Shown: positions 34,837 through 43,680 of the stretch, piece after piece
Position numbering within the stretch: position 1 is the first letter of the stretch
Layout: the number at the start of each line of letters is the position of its first letter
Assembly (NCBI GenBank): GCA_017547085.1
Contig: JAFYQM010000021.1
Location: forward strand, 1-64,000
Direction: 5' to 3'
DNA: 64,000 nt
From: Oscillibacter sp.
Lineage (GTDB): Bacteria; Bacillota; Clostridia; Oscillospirales; Oscillospiraceae
Position numbers and translations under genes: made by a program
Notes under the pieces: model-generated
Seen by the model: only the letters and a program-made list of their open reading frames with translations
What the model was told of the DNA's origin: nothing
The model's database searches: none

Positions 34837-34960
34837 ACAATCAAAGGATGATAGCTGCAACGGAGTGCTGCGCGCACGGGCTTGACACCTATCATTCCGG
34901 TGCGCTGGTAGGTGTTTCAAACCTTGAGGTTTGAAGCGCCTTTTCTTTTTACCGGAATGC
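34837..34960 (+). promoter_or_regulatory. Structured leader of ssnA-ygfK: candidate riboswitch or attenuator
   Basis: Several stems in this leader exclude one another. Stem A: 34846-34854 with 34889-34898 (9 bp, one bulge), continued by 34856-34860 with 34882-34887 and a small hairpin 34865-34877. Stem C: 34885-34891 with 34909-34915 (7 bp); it shares bases with A and with the terminator. Terminator D: 34911-34923 with 34928-34940 (13 bp, two G-U pairs, loop TTGA), then TTTTCTTTTT. Stem E: 34893-34901 with 34951-34959 (9 bp, perfect). So A would free D to form, while C blocks D. The pattern is that of a transcription-terminating riboswitch. I cannot match it to a class I know. Confidence 0.6.
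34911..34950 (+). terminator. Intrinsic terminator inside the ssnA leader
   Basis: 13-bp stem with loop TTGA and a ten-base T-rich tract, 47 bases upstream of the ssnA start codon. Its left arm (GGTGT) can instead pair upstream with ACACC, so its formation looks conditional. Confidence 0.82.
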
Positions 34961-34996
34961 TCTCATATGAATGGAACAACACAAGGAGGTTTTCGT

Positions 34997-36340
34997 ATGA
35001 TCTTATTGGCAAACGGCAGACTCATCACCCGCGATCCTGACGGCATCGGCTATCTGGCCGACGGCGGCGTTGTCACTGACGGCGGAAAAATCGTGGAAGT
35101 CGGCGCTACCGCCGACCTGAAGACCAAATATCCTACGGCAGAATTTGTCGATGCAAAAGGCGGCGTCATTATGCCGGGCCTCATCAACGCCCATACCCAT
35201 ATCTACTCCGCACTAGCCCGCGGCCTTTCCATCAAGGGCTACAACGCCACCAACTTCTACGAAGTCCTGGACGGCCAGTGGTGGTACATGGACCGGAATC
35301 TGGATCTGGCCGCTACCCGCGCCAGCGCACAGGCTCTGGTGATTGACTCCATCAAGCAGGGCGTCACCACCATTTTCGACCACCACGCCTCTTTCTGTGA
35401 GATTCCCGGCTCCCTGATGGAGATCGCAAAGGTCACGCAGGAATATGGCATCCGCGCCAGCCTCTGCTACGAAGTCAGCGACCGCGACGGTGAGGAGAAG
35501 TCCATCCAGTCCGTACAGGAGAACGCAGACTTCATCGACTATTGCGAGAAGAACCCCTCTGACATGCTGAAGGCCATGTTCGGCGGCCACGCCCTCTTCA
35601 CCATCTCCGATAAGACCTTTGACCGCATGGTAGCTGCCAACAACGGCCGCGTGGGCTACCACATCCATGTCTCCGAGGGCATGAACGACGTGTACGACAG
35701 CCTGCAGAACTACGGCCGCCGTCCCGTCCAGCGTCTGCAGGACCACGGCATCCTCGGCCCCAAGACCATCCTCGGCCACTGCATCCATGTGAACACCGCC
35801 GAGATGGACATCATCAAGGCCACCGATACCATGTGCGTCAACAACCCCGAGTCCAACATGGGCAACGCCGTGGGCATCTCCCCTGTGCTGCAGCTTTATG
35901 CTAAGGGCATCCTCATCGGCATGGGCACCGACGCCTATACCAATGACATGCTGGAATCCATCAAGGTAGCGCTTTGCTCCCAGCGGCACAACGCCTGCCT
36001 GCCCAATGTGGGCTGGTGCGAAGTCACCGACATGCTCTTCAAGAACAATGCCAAGATGGCCGCACGGTGCGGTTTCCCCGAGCTGGGCGTGCTGAAGGCC
36101 GGCGCGGCGGCTGACGTGATCGTGATGGACTACAAGCCCTTCACCCCCTTCTCCGACGCCAACATCGACGGTCACATGCTCTTCGGCATGACCGGCCGCC
36201 AGTGCCAGACCACCATGGTAAACGGCAAGATCCTCATGAAAGACCGGGTCCTGACCGAAATCGACGAGGAGGCCGTCAACGCGCAGATTCTGGAAGTATC
36301 CAAGAAATTCTGGGGTACTTTGAACCACTGCGAATACTAA
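34997..36340 (+). CDS. ssnA: Putative aminohydrolase SsnA (amidohydrolase superfamily)
   Basis: A 447-residue TIM-barrel amidohydrolase close to guanine deaminases and chlorohydrolases. Metal ligands are visible: HTHIYSALARG (~65), the second His in GYHIHVSEG (~220), GHCIHVNTAE (~258) and the Asp of GMGTDAYTNDM (~308). SsnA is found with selenium-dependent molybdenum hydroxylases; its exact substrate is unknown, perhaps a purine. The start at 34997 is set by AAGGAGG seven bases ahead; a longer in-frame reading would begin inside the leader terminator and is rejected. ygfK follows 53 bp later, so the pair is one operon under leader control. Confidence 0.9.
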   Translation: MILLANGRLITRDPDGIGYLADGGVVTDGGKIVEVGATADLKTKYPTAEFVDAKGGVIMPGLINAHTHIYSALARGLSIKGYNATNFYEVLDGQWWYMDRNLDLAATRASAQALVIDSIKQGVTTIFDHHASFCEIPGSLMEIAKVTQEYGIRASLCYEVSDRDGEEKSIQSVQENADFIDYCEKNPSDMLKAMFGGHALFTISDKTFDRMVAANNGRVGYHIHVSEGMNDVYDSLQNYGRRPVQRLQDHGILGPKTILGHCIHVNTAEMDIIKATDTMCVNNPESNMGNAVGISPVLQLYAKGILIGMGTDAYTNDMLESIKVALCSQRHNACLPNVGWCEVTDMLFKNNAKMAARCGFPELGVLKAGAAADVIVMDYKPFTPFSDANIDGHMLFGMTGRQCQTTMVNGKILMKDRVLTEIDEEAVNAQILEVSKKFWGTLNHCEY

Positions 36341-36393
36341 AATTACTCCCTCTGTAAGCCGCAAAATCCGTATATTATTGAGGAGGAAAAGAT

Positions 36394-39345
36394 ATGTCTG
36401 AACTGATGATCCCCATTCCGTTCCGGGAACTGATGACCTGGATCACGACTGAATATCAGAAAGAGGGCTCTATCTTCGGCGTTCATAAGCCCTACAAGGC
36501 CGGCGTGAAGAAGCTGCCCATCTTTGATGAATACATTGAAACCGCCTACGGCCCCGCCGCAGGCCCCAACACCCAGCTGGCACAGAACATCATCGCAGGT
36601 TACTTCGGCGGAGCCCGCTTCTTCGAGCTGAAGACCGTTCAGAAGATGGACGGTGCTGATCTGGCCGCCTGCATTTCCCGCCCCTGCATTCTGGCAGAGG
36701 ACGAGTGCTATAACTGCGAGTGGTCCACAGAGCTGTACGTTCAGCAGGCCTTCGAAGAATACGTCAAAGCCTGGTGCGCCTGCAAGATCCTCGCCAAGGT
36801 CTACGATCTGGGCGACCCCAACGGCTTTGTGTTCAACATGTCCGTGGGCTATGATCTGGAGGGCATCAAGGGCGAGAAGATCGACAAGTACCTCAACGGC
36901 ATGATGGATGCCAGCGATACCCCCATTTTTAAGGAATGCATCAAGGTCCTCAAGGAGTTCTTCCCCGCCGAAAGCGCATTCATCGACTCCATCACCCCCC
37001 GCGTGTCCGGTTCTGTTACCGTGTCCACCCTCCACGGCTGCCCGCCTGATGAGATCGAGCGTATCGCCAGCTATCTGATCTCCGAAAAGCACCTGCACAC
37101 CTACGTCAAGTGCAACCCCACCATCCTCGGTTACGAGACCGCCCGTTCCATTCTGGACGGCATGGGCTATGACTACATCTCCTTCGACGACCACCACTTC
37201 AAGGAAGACCTGCAGTATGAGGATGCCGTTCCCATGTTCCACCGCCTGCAGGCTCTGGCAGATGAGAACGGTCTGGAATTCGGTCTGAAACTCTCCAACA
37301 CCTTCCCCGTGGATGTCAAGCAGGGCGAGTTACCCAGCGAGGAAATGTATATGGCGGGCAAGTCCCTCTTCCCCCTGACCACCACCATGGCCGCCCGGAT
37401 TGCCCGGGAATTTAACGGTAAGCTGCGCATCTCCTACGCAGGCGGCGCCGATTATTTCAACATCGACAAACTGTTTGCCTGCGGCATCTGGCCCATCACC
37501 ATGGCCACCACCGAGCTGAAGCCCGGCGGCTATCAGCGCTTCGTCCAGATCGGTGACAAGCTGGACGCCATGGACTTCAAGCCCTTCACCGGTGTGAATG
37601 TCACCGCCATCGAGGCACTGGCACTGGCCGCCCGCAGCGACAAGTACCATGTCAAGGACATCAAGCCGCTGCCCAGCCGCAAACTGGAGGAAAAGGTTCC
37701 TCTGATGGACTGCTTCACCGCTCCCTGTAAGGGCGGCTGCCCCATCCAGCAGGACATTCCTGAATACATCGAACTGTGCCGCAAGGGCCGCTATCCTTCT
37801 GCCCTGCGGGTCATCATGGAAAAGAATCCCCTTCCCTTCATCACCGGCACCATCTGCGCACACCGCTGCCAGACCAAGTGCACCCGCAATTTCTATGATG
37901 AATCCGTGGGCATCCGCTCCACCAAGCTGGTGGCCGCTGAGCGTGGCTATGACAAGTATTTCAGTAAGCTGACAAAGCCCGCTCCCTCTGAGAGCAGTGC
38001 AAATGTCGCCATCGTGGGCGGCGGTCCCACCGGTATGGCAGCAGCCTATTTCCTGGCCCGCGCCGGTATCCCCGTCACCATCTATGAAAAGTCCAATAAT
38101 CTGGGTGGCATCGTCCGTCAGGTCATCCCCGCCTTCCGCATCAGCGACGAAGCCATCGACAAGGATGCCTCTTTCCTGTTCAAGCTGGGTGTACAGGTGA
38201 AGCTGAACACCCCCGCTCCCTCTGTTGCTGAACTGAAGGCCGCCGGATATACCCACATCTTCTTCGCCGTAGGCGCATGGAAGGCCGGCAAGCTGGACAT
38301 TCCCGGCAACGTGCTGCCCGTCATCAGCTGGCTGAAGGACATGAAGGCCGGCAAGGACGTCTCTCTGGGCCATGTGGCCGTGGTCGGCGGCGGCAACACC
38401 GCCATGGACGCCGCCCGTGTGGCATTGCGCTCCGGTGCCAAGTCCTCCACGCTGGTTTACCGCCGCACCAAGAAGTATATGCCCGCCGATGCCGAAGAAC
38501 TGGAGCTGGCTATCGCCGATGGTGTGCAGTTCCTGGAGCTGGTGGCTCCCGTGGAGCAGAAGGCCGGCGTTCTGAAGTGCGAGAAGATGGTTCTGGGCGA
38601 TCCCGATGAGAAGGGCCGCCGCAGCCCCGTCCCCACCGGCCAGTTTGTAGAAATCCCCTGCGATACCGTCATCTCCGCCGTGGGCGAAAAGGTGGAAAGC
38701 GAACTGTTCACCGCCAACGGCATCGAAGTAGATGCAAAGGGCATTCCCGCTTTCAAGACCAACATCGAGGGCGTCTATGTGGGCGGTGACGCCATGCGCG
38801 GCCCCGCCACCGTGGTGGAGGGCATTGCCGACGCCACCTGGTTTGCTAATGCCGTCATCGGCGAGGCACACACCTTCAAGATGCCCGCCGCTGCCAAGGC
38901 CTCCCGCGCGGAAGCCATCGCCAAGAAGGGTATTCTGTGCGAGAGTGCCAAGTGCGAGGGCGACCGGTGCCTCACCTGCAATGTGGTCTGTCAGGTCTGC
39001 GCCGATGTCTGCCCCAACCGGGCCAATGTGGTCATCGAACTGCCTGACGGCCGTCACCAGATCCTGCATGTGGACCGCATGTGCAACGAATGCGGTAACT
39101 GTGCCATCTTCTGTCCCTACTCCTCCGCTCCCTATCGTGATAAGTTCACCCTGTTCATGGATCGCGAGGGCTTTGACGAAAGCGTCAACAACTCCGGCTT
39201 CCTGCCGCTGGGCGGCAAGAAGGTTCTGGTCCGTCTGGATGGCAAGGTAGCGGAATACGATCTGGATGCCGCCAATGATCTGCCCGCTGACATCGAGGTC
39301 TTTATCTTGACGGTCCTGACGAAATACACCTATCTGATCGGTTAA
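36394..39345 (+). CDS. ygfK: Putative selenate reductase subunit YgfK
   Basis: A 983-residue multi-domain iron-sulfur flavoprotein. Residues ~1-430 resemble the dihydropyrimidine/dihydroorotate dehydrogenase barrel. At ~444 starts a GltD-type cluster region (CKGGCPIQ..., CAHRCQTKC). An FAD loop GGGPTGMAAAYFLARAG lies near 540, an NAD(P) loop GGGNTAMDAARVAL near 665. The C-terminus holds ferredoxin-like cysteines (CLTCNVVCQVCADVCP ~858; CNECGNCAIFC ~896). YgfK was named for selenate reduction in E. coli and is widely linked to maturation or function of selenium-dependent molybdenum hydroxylases. It is the second gene of the ssnA operon; the hydroxylase itself is not in the window. Confidence 0.9.
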   Translation: MSELMIPIPFRELMTWITTEYQKEGSIFGVHKPYKAGVKKLPIFDEYIETAYGPAAGPNTQLAQNIIAGYFGGARFFELKTVQKMDGADLAACISRPCILAEDECYNCEWSTELYVQQAFEEYVKAWCACKILAKVYDLGDPNGFVFNMSVGYDLEGIKGEKIDKYLNGMMDASDTPIFKECIKVLKEFFPAESAFIDSITPRVSGSVTVSTLHGCPPDEIERIASYLISEKHLHTYVKCNPTILGYETARSILDGMGYDYISFDDHHFKEDLQYEDAVPMFHRLQALADENGLEFGLKLSNTFPVDVKQGELPSEEMYMAGKSLFPLTTTMAARIAREFNGKLRISYAGGADYFNIDKLFACGIWPITMATTELKPGGYQRFVQIGDKLDAMDFKPFTGVNVTAIEALALAARSDKYHVKDIKPLPSRKLEEKVPLMDCFTAPCKGGCPIQQDIPEYIELCRKGRYPSALRVIMEKNPLPFITGTICAHRCQTKCTRNFYDESVGIRSTKLVAAERGYDKYFSKLTKPAPSESSANVAIVGGGPTGMAAAYFLARAGIPVTIYEKSNNLGGIVRQVIPAFRISDEAIDKDASFLFKLGVQVKLNTPAPSVAELKAAGYTHIFFAVGAWKAGKLDIPGNVLPVISWLKDMKAGKDVSLGHVAVVGGGNTAMDAARVALRSGAKSSTLVYRRTKKYMPADAEELELAIADGVQFLELVAPVEQKAGVLKCEKMVLGDPDEKGRRSPVPTGQFVEIPCDTVISAVGEKVESELFTANGIEVDAKGIPAFKTNIEGVYVGGDAMRGPATVVEGIADATWFANAVIGEAHTFKMPAAAKASRAEAIAKKGILCESAKCEGDRCLTCNVVCQVCADVCPNRANVVIELPDGRHQILHVDRMCNECGNCAIFCPYSSAPYRDKFTLFMDREGFDESVNNSGFLPLGGKKVLVRLDGKVAEYDLDAANDLPADIEVFILTVLTKYTYLIG

Positions 39346-39410
39346 ACTCGGTCGCCGACTGCTCTGTCCGGTTACCGCAGACTCACTCTCCCTTTTTCTT
39401 TTCTCTACGG

Positions 39411-39450
39411 GGCAAAAGCCGGAGCTTTCGTTCCGGCTTTTGCCTATTTT
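39411..39450 (+). terminator. Terminator of the ssnA-ygfK operon
   Basis: A 13-bp perfect stem (39411-39423 with 39432-39444) is followed by TATTTTTC, about 65 bases after the ygfK stop. Confidence 0.85.
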
Positions 39451-39521
39451 TCTTAAAATATACCCTGTTTTTCGCGTTCTGTTACAGCTATGCAGACTTC
39501 AGTAAACGGTAAAATCCACTA

Positions 39522-39550
39522 TTCCCTTTTACCCGTACCTGCCGTATAAT
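39522..39550 (+). promoter_or_regulatory. Candidate galE promoter
   Basis: A perfect TATAAT (39545-39550) lies 35 bases before the start codon. The -35 position (39522-39527, TTCCCT) is poor, so an activator may be needed or the site is weak. Confidence 0.45.
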
Positions 39551-39584
39551 AAAGAATATCTGTAATGTGGAAAGGATCTGTGCC

Positions 39585-40604
39585 ATGTCGGTTTTGGTCA
39601 GCGGCGGTGCCGGATATATCGGCAGCCATACATGTGTGGAACTTCTGGAAGCAGGATATGACATCATTGTGGCGGACAATCTGTCCAACTCCTGTGAGGA
39701 GGCGCTCCGCCGTGTGGAGAAACTTACCGGAAAAAGCATCCCCTTTGTGCAAATGGACCTGTGTGATCCCGCTGCCACGGAGGCCCTTTTCGCCCAGTAT
39801 CCGGATATTGACGCCGTCATGCACTTCGCCGGACTGAAGGCTGTGGGCGAAAGCGTGAAAAAGCCGTTGGAGTATTATACCAACAATCTGGTCAGCACTT
39901 TGGTATTACTGAATGTGATGCGGGAACACGGGGTAAAGAACTTCATCTTCTCTTCCTCTGCCACGGTCTACGGCGAGCCTTCCAGCGTCCCCATTCAGGA
40001 AAACTTTCCTACCGGCAATACTACCAATCCCTACGGCACCACCAAGCTGTTTCAAGAGCGGATCCTCTCTGACTGCTGCGCAGCCGATCCTTCCCTAAAT
40101 GTGGCGCTGCTGCGTTACTTCAACCCCATCGGAGCCCACGAAAGCGGCCTGATTGGCGAAGACCCCAACGGCATCCCCAACAATCTGGTCCCCTACATTG
40201 CACAGGTGGCCGTAGGCAAGCTGGAAAAGCTTCATGTCTATGGCAATGACTATCCCACCGCTGACGGCACCGGCATCCGCGACTACATCCATGTGGTCGA
40301 TCTGGCAAAGGGCCATGTAGCCGCACTGAAGAAGCTGCAGACGGGCTGCGGCCTGTTTGTGGTAAACTTAGGCACTGGCAAGGGCTACAGCGTAATGCAG
40401 GTACTGCGGGCCTACGAGAATGCCTGCGGCAAAACGCTGCCTTATGTGGTGGATCCCCGCCGCGCCGGTGACATTGCCGAATACTACGCCGATCCCGGAA
40501 AAGCACTGGAGGAAATGGGTTGGAAAGCAGAGTTGGATATCGACGAGATGTGCGCTTCCAGCTGGAAATGGCAGTCTATGAATCCTAACGGTTATCACAC
40601 CTGA
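39585..40604 (+). CDS. galE: UDP-glucose 4-epimerase
   Basis: A 339-residue short-chain dehydrogenase-type enzyme that interconverts UDP-glucose and UDP-galactose. The NAD loop is VSGGAGYIGSHTCVELLEAG at the N-terminus. The catalytic pair appears as SSSATVYGEP (~120-130) and NPYGTTKLFQE (Tyr-x3-Lys, ~146-152). NPIGAHESGLIGEDP is typical of GalE. AAAGGA eight bases ahead supports the ATG at 39585. It is followed after 18 bp by a nucleotidyltransferase, and both may supply activated sugars to the polysaccharide cluster. Confidence 0.94.
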   Translation: MSVLVSGGAGYIGSHTCVELLEAGYDIIVADNLSNSCEEALRRVEKLTGKSIPFVQMDLCDPAATEALFAQYPDIDAVMHFAGLKAVGESVKKPLEYYTNNLVSTLVLLNVMREHGVKNFIFSSSATVYGEPSSVPIQENFPTGNTTNPYGTTKLFQERILSDCCAADPSLNVALLRYFNPIGAHESGLIGEDPNGIPNNLVPYIAQVAVGKLEKLHVYGNDYPTADGTGIRDYIHVVDLAKGHVAALKKLQTGCGLFVVNLGTGKGYSVMQVLRAYENACGKTLPYVVDPRRAGDIAEYYADPGKALEEMGWKAELDIDEMCASSWKWQSMNPNGYHT

Positions 40605-40622
40605 TCACGGAGGAAAGAGAAC

Positions 40623-41555
40623 ATGAATCAGAAACCTGTCCTTGTCGTCATGGCCGCCGGTATGGGCAGCCGCTACGGTGGTCTGAAGCAGATTGATCCC
40701 GTAGGTAACTTCCATCAGAAAATCATTGATTATTCTATCTACGATGCCAAACGCGCCGGATTTGAAACGGTTGTCTTTGTCATCAAGCATGAAATCGAAG
40801 ATCTCTTCAAATCTGCCATCGGCAGTCGTTTGTCTGCCTTCATGGATGTGAAGTACGCCTTTCAGGAACTCAGCGATCTTCCGGAAGGCTACACCGTTCC
40901 GGAGGGCCGCATCAAACCTTTCGGCACTGCCCACGCCATTCTGGCGGCCCGCAAGGTCGTTGACGGTCCCTTTGCCGTAGTCAACGCCGATGACTATTAC
41001 GGCCCCGAGGCATTTAAGGTCATCTACGACTATCTCAGCACCCATCAGGATCAGCCTGACTGTTACGAATACGCCATGGTGGGCTATCTGCTGGGCAATA
41101 CTGTTACCGAGCACGGGCATGTCGCCCGCGGCGTATGTGAAGAGGACGCGAACAACTTCCTGCAGTCTGTCACGGAACGGGTCCACATTGAAAAGGACGG
41201 AGCCGACGCCCGTTTTACCGAAGATGACGGCAAAACCTGGACTCCCCTGTCCGGCAACACCATCGTTTCCATGAATCTATGGGGTCTGACCCGCAGTTTC
41301 ATTGACGAGGCATGGGCACGGTTCCCCGCATTTCTGGACCAAACCCTGGAGAAGAATCCCCTCAAGGGCGAGTATTTCCTGCCGGGCGTGATCAGCCAGC
41401 TGCTGGCAGAAAACAAAGCCCGCGTTAAGGTACTGCGCAGCCGTGACAAATGGCACGGCGTAACCTATCAGGAGGATAAACCGGTGGTCGTCGCCGCTAT
41501 CAAGGCCATGACTGACGCTGGATTGTATCCCGATAACCTGTGGAAAAACGACTGA
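40623..41555 (+). CDS. Sugar nucleotidyltransferase family protein
   Basis: A 310-residue GT-A-fold nucleotidyltransferase. The nucleotide loop is VVMAAGMGSRYGGLKQIDPVG at residues 8-28, followed by KPFGTAHAILAARKVV and the metal site VVNADDYYGPEAF (~119-131). It probably makes an NDP-sugar from a sugar-1-phosphate. The GSRYGG variant differs from GalU and RfbA (GxGTR), so the substrate is open. It lies downstream of galE and ends at a terminator; a role in surface sugar supply is inference. Confidence 0.8.
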   Translation: MNQKPVLVVMAAGMGSRYGGLKQIDPVGNFHQKIIDYSIYDAKRAGFETVVFVIKHEIEDLFKSAIGSRLSAFMDVKYAFQELSDLPEGYTVPEGRIKPFGTAHAILAARKVVDGPFAVVNADDYYGPEAFKVIYDYLSTHQDQPDCYEYAMVGYLLGNTVTEHGHVARGVCEEDANNFLQSVTERVHIEKDGADARFTEDDGKTWTPLSGNTIVSMNLWGLTRSFIDEAWARFPAFLDQTLEKNPLKGEYFLPGVISQLLAENKARVKVLRSRDKWHGVTYQEDKPVVVAAIKAMTDAGLYPDNLWKND

Positions 41556-41561
41556 TATACA

Positions 41562-41597
41562 AAATATCCCGCCTGCTTCACCGCAGGCGGGATATTT
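41562..41597 (+). terminator. Terminator of the galE operon
   Basis: A 15-bp perfect stem (41562-41576 with 41583-41597) starting 6 bases after the nucleotidyltransferase stop; the A-T outer pairs act as the T tract. Confidence 0.8.
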
Positions 41598-41602
41598 CAT
41601 AA

Positions 41603-41637
41603 AAACGGGCTTGCTGCGGATCACAGCAAGCCCGTTT
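41603..41637 (-). terminator. Terminator of the zinc-ribbon/SH3 gene
   Basis: A 14-bp perfect stem (41603-41616 with 41624-41637) directly next to the galE terminator. On the minus strand it follows the SH3 gene stop by about 17 bases. Confidence 0.78.
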
Positions 41638-41654
41638 CTGTCCAAATAGTTTTC

Positions 41655-42563
41655 TCAGCTGTTCTTCAGGAAGTCGCCCTTCATGTAGCCGTCCTTCATA
41701 ACGCCGCCCACATCTGCGAACTGGATCTTATACCATCCATCGCTGGCGCTCTCCACGATCTGGATCTTCGCACCGTTGGGCACGGTCGCCAGAATATCGT
41801 AGGTCGTGCCGGGGCCGGAACGGACGCGCACGCCGTTGCCGCCGTTGATCACGCTGGCTTCACCGGCTTTCAGGGATGCTCCCGTGCTTCCGGTAGAACC
41901 GGTACTGCCGGTGGAACCGGTGGAGCTGCCGCCGCTGATCTTCACGCGGACGATGCAAACGCCCTTGTTGGTGCCATCCGTTGCCACCACGTTGATGGTG
42001 CCGTTGGAAATGGCTGTCACCTTACCTTCGGCATTGACAGATGCAATGCCGTCATCCTGACTGATCCAGCTATACGTTCCGCTGCCGCCGGAAACATGGA
42101 TGGTATGGGTCTCACCCGTTTCTCGCAGAGAGAAGTCGGTGGTGCTGAGACTCAGTCCATCGGGCAGCGCCATCGCTGCTTCAAAGTCCATCTCGGAGGG
42201 CTCGTCGACGCTGGGCTCATCCTCCGGCATGGTCACTTCCTCACCAGCAGAAGGATCTTCCGTTCCGGGGATCACTTCCTCCTGTGCAGGAGGCGTATTC
42301 TCCGGCTCTTTTTCACCCTCTTTACCGCCAAGCTTATCCCCGTAGAGGAGATACACCAGCAACGCAGCCATAATGATGATCAGGATGATCAGCATGGGCG
42401 TAACGATGCTGAACTGGCGGCTGCGGGAGCCTCTTCTGGCGCGATGAGGCTTCCGGCGGATCTCCTCGCCGTCCCGCAGCGCCTCTTCCTCTTCACAGAA
42501 AGGACAATCTTTGTATGTATCGGAGTACTTTTCTCCGCAGATGGGACAGCGAATCATTGCCAT
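41655..42563 (-). CDS. Zinc-ribbon, membrane-anchored protein with BIG2 and SH3b domains
   Basis: A 302-residue protein. Residues 5-23 form a zinc ribbon (CPICGEKYSDTYKDCPFC). A basic stretch precedes one membrane helix at ~54-72. Outside follow an acidic Pro/Glu linker (~76-128), a BIG2-type Ig domain (LSLSTTDFSLRETGE ... NAEGKVTAISNGTINVVATDG), a linker of repeated Ser-Thr-Gly units (~214-230), and an SH3b domain (NGGNGVRVRSGPGTTYDILATVPNGA). The layout suggests a wall-binding sensor with its zinc end in the cytosol; ligand unknown. GGGAGGG ahead of the ATG supports the start. Confidence 0.82.
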   Translation of the reverse strand: MAMIRCPICGEKYSDTYKDCPFCEEEEALRDGEEIRRKPHRARRGSRSRQFSIVTPMLIILIIIMAALLVYLLYGDKLGGKEGEKEPENTPPAQEEVIPGTEDPSAGEEVTMPEDEPSVDEPSEMDFEAAMALPDGLSLSTTDFSLRETGETHTIHVSGGSGTYSWISQDDGIASVNAEGKVTAISNGTINVVATDGTNKGVCIVRVKISGGSSTGSTGSTGSTGSTGASLKAGEASVINGGNGVRVRSGPGTTYDILATVPNGAKIQIVESASDGWYKIQFADVGGVMKDGYMKGDFLKNS

Positions 42564-42598
42564 AGTGAACCCTCCCGCATCATTTCTTTATGCTTTAC

Positions 42599-42627
42599 AT
42601 AATATAGTCTTTTTCGACACTCGTCAA
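42599..42627 (-). promoter_or_regulatory. Promoter of the zinc-ribbon/SH3 gene
   Basis: Minus strand: TTGACG (42622-42627), 17 bases, TATTAT (42599-42604). It lies in the 87-base gap after tsaD. Confidence 0.75.
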
Positions 42628-42650
42628 GTGCGCACAGGTTTTTTTACAAA

Positions 42651-43664
42651 TTACAGGCCTTCTGCAATGTCCCGCGTGGCATAGGCATTCAGTTCCATGC
42701 CCGCCGTATGGCCGGCCAAATACTCGTAATAACCCTGTGCGCCGATCATGGCGCCGTTATCGCCGCACAGCTTCAGCGGCGGCATATACAGGGTATAACC
42801 GTTCTCCTTACATGCCCGCTCCAGATCGCTGCGGATGATGGAATTGGCCGCTACACCACCGGCTGCACAGATGACCGTGCGGCCGGACTGCTTTGCAGCC
42901 TCGATGACGCGGGGCACCAGCGTATCGCTGACCGCCTGCGTAAAGTCCCGCGCCAGTGCGCCGCGGTCCAGCTCCTCGCCCACCTGCTCGGCGTGGTGGG
43001 CCAGATTGACCACTGCGGTCTTGAGACCGGAAAAACTCATATCCAGCGGGGCACCGTCCACATGGGCGTGAGGCAGCTTATACACGCCGCCTGCAGAGGT
43101 CTGGGCCAGCTCGTCCACCGGCTTGCCGCCGGGATAGGGGAGACCCAGCACGCGGGCCGCCTTATCGAAGCACTCGCCCGCCGCATCGTCACGGGTCGCG
43201 CCAAGAATCACCATGTCGGTATAATCCCGCACATCGATGATGAGGGTGTTGCCGCCGGAAATGGCCAGCGCCAGAAAGGGCGGCTCCAGGTCGGGAAAAG
43301 CCAGATAGTTGGCAGCGATATGGCCGCGGATGTGATGCACGGGGATCAGAGGAACGCCCAGAGAAAACGCCACGGACTTGGCAAAGCTTAAACCAACCAA
43401 TACCGCGCCGATCAGGCCAGGCGCGTAAGTCACCGCTACAGCGTCGATCTCCTGCCGGGTGCAGCCCGCCTCCTTCAGTGCCTGTTCGGTCAGGGCGGCA
43501 ATGCACTCCACATGCTTGCGGGAAGCGATCTCAGGCACCACGCCGCCATACAGGGCGTGGATATCCACCTGCGAGGCAATGGCATCCGCCAGCACCTTGC
43601 GTCCGTCCTCCACCACTGCTACGGCAGTTTCGTCACAGGAGGATTCAAAAGCCAGTATTTTCAT
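42651..43664 (-). CDS. tsaD: tRNA N6-adenosine threonylcarbamoyltransferase TsaD
   Basis: A 337-residue ASKHA-fold enzyme that moves the threonylcarbamoyl group from its AMP ester to A37 of tRNA. It begins MKILAFESSCDETAVAVVEDG; metal-binding histidines are in VHHIRGHIAANY (~107-118). LAISGGNTLI (~131-140) and CAAGGVAANSIIRS complete the signature. The ATG at 43664 is the family start, with a modest AAGTGAG site ahead. It follows rimI and a GNAT gene in one run and is separated from tsaE-tsaB by ~14 kb. Confidence 0.94.
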   Translation of the reverse strand: MKILAFESSCDETAVAVVEDGRKVLADAIASQVDIHALYGGVVPEIASRKHVECIAALTEQALKEAGCTRQEIDAVAVTYAPGLIGAVLVGLSFAKSVAFSLGVPLIPVHHIRGHIAANYLAFPDLEPPFLALAISGGNTLIIDVRDYTDMVILGATRDDAAGECFDKAARVLGLPYPGGKPVDELAQTSAGGVYKLPHAHVDGAPLDMSFSGLKTAVVNLAHHAEQVGEELDRGALARDFTQAVSDTLVPRVIEAAKQSGRTVICAAGGVAANSIIRSDLERACKENGYTLYMPPLKLCGDNGAMIGAQGYYEYLAGHTAGMELNAYATRDIAEGL

Positions 43665-43680
43665 CGTCTCACTTCTTTCT

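Noticed and set aside
34931..34996. Upstream extension of ssnA
   Set aside because: The in-frame start would lie within the leader terminator; AAGGAGG places the start at 34997.
37330..39069. 579-codon open frame on the minus strand
   Set aside because: It lies wholly inside ygfK on the other strand, has low-complexity Gly/His/Asp composition and no family motif. It is a by-product of GC-biased third positions.
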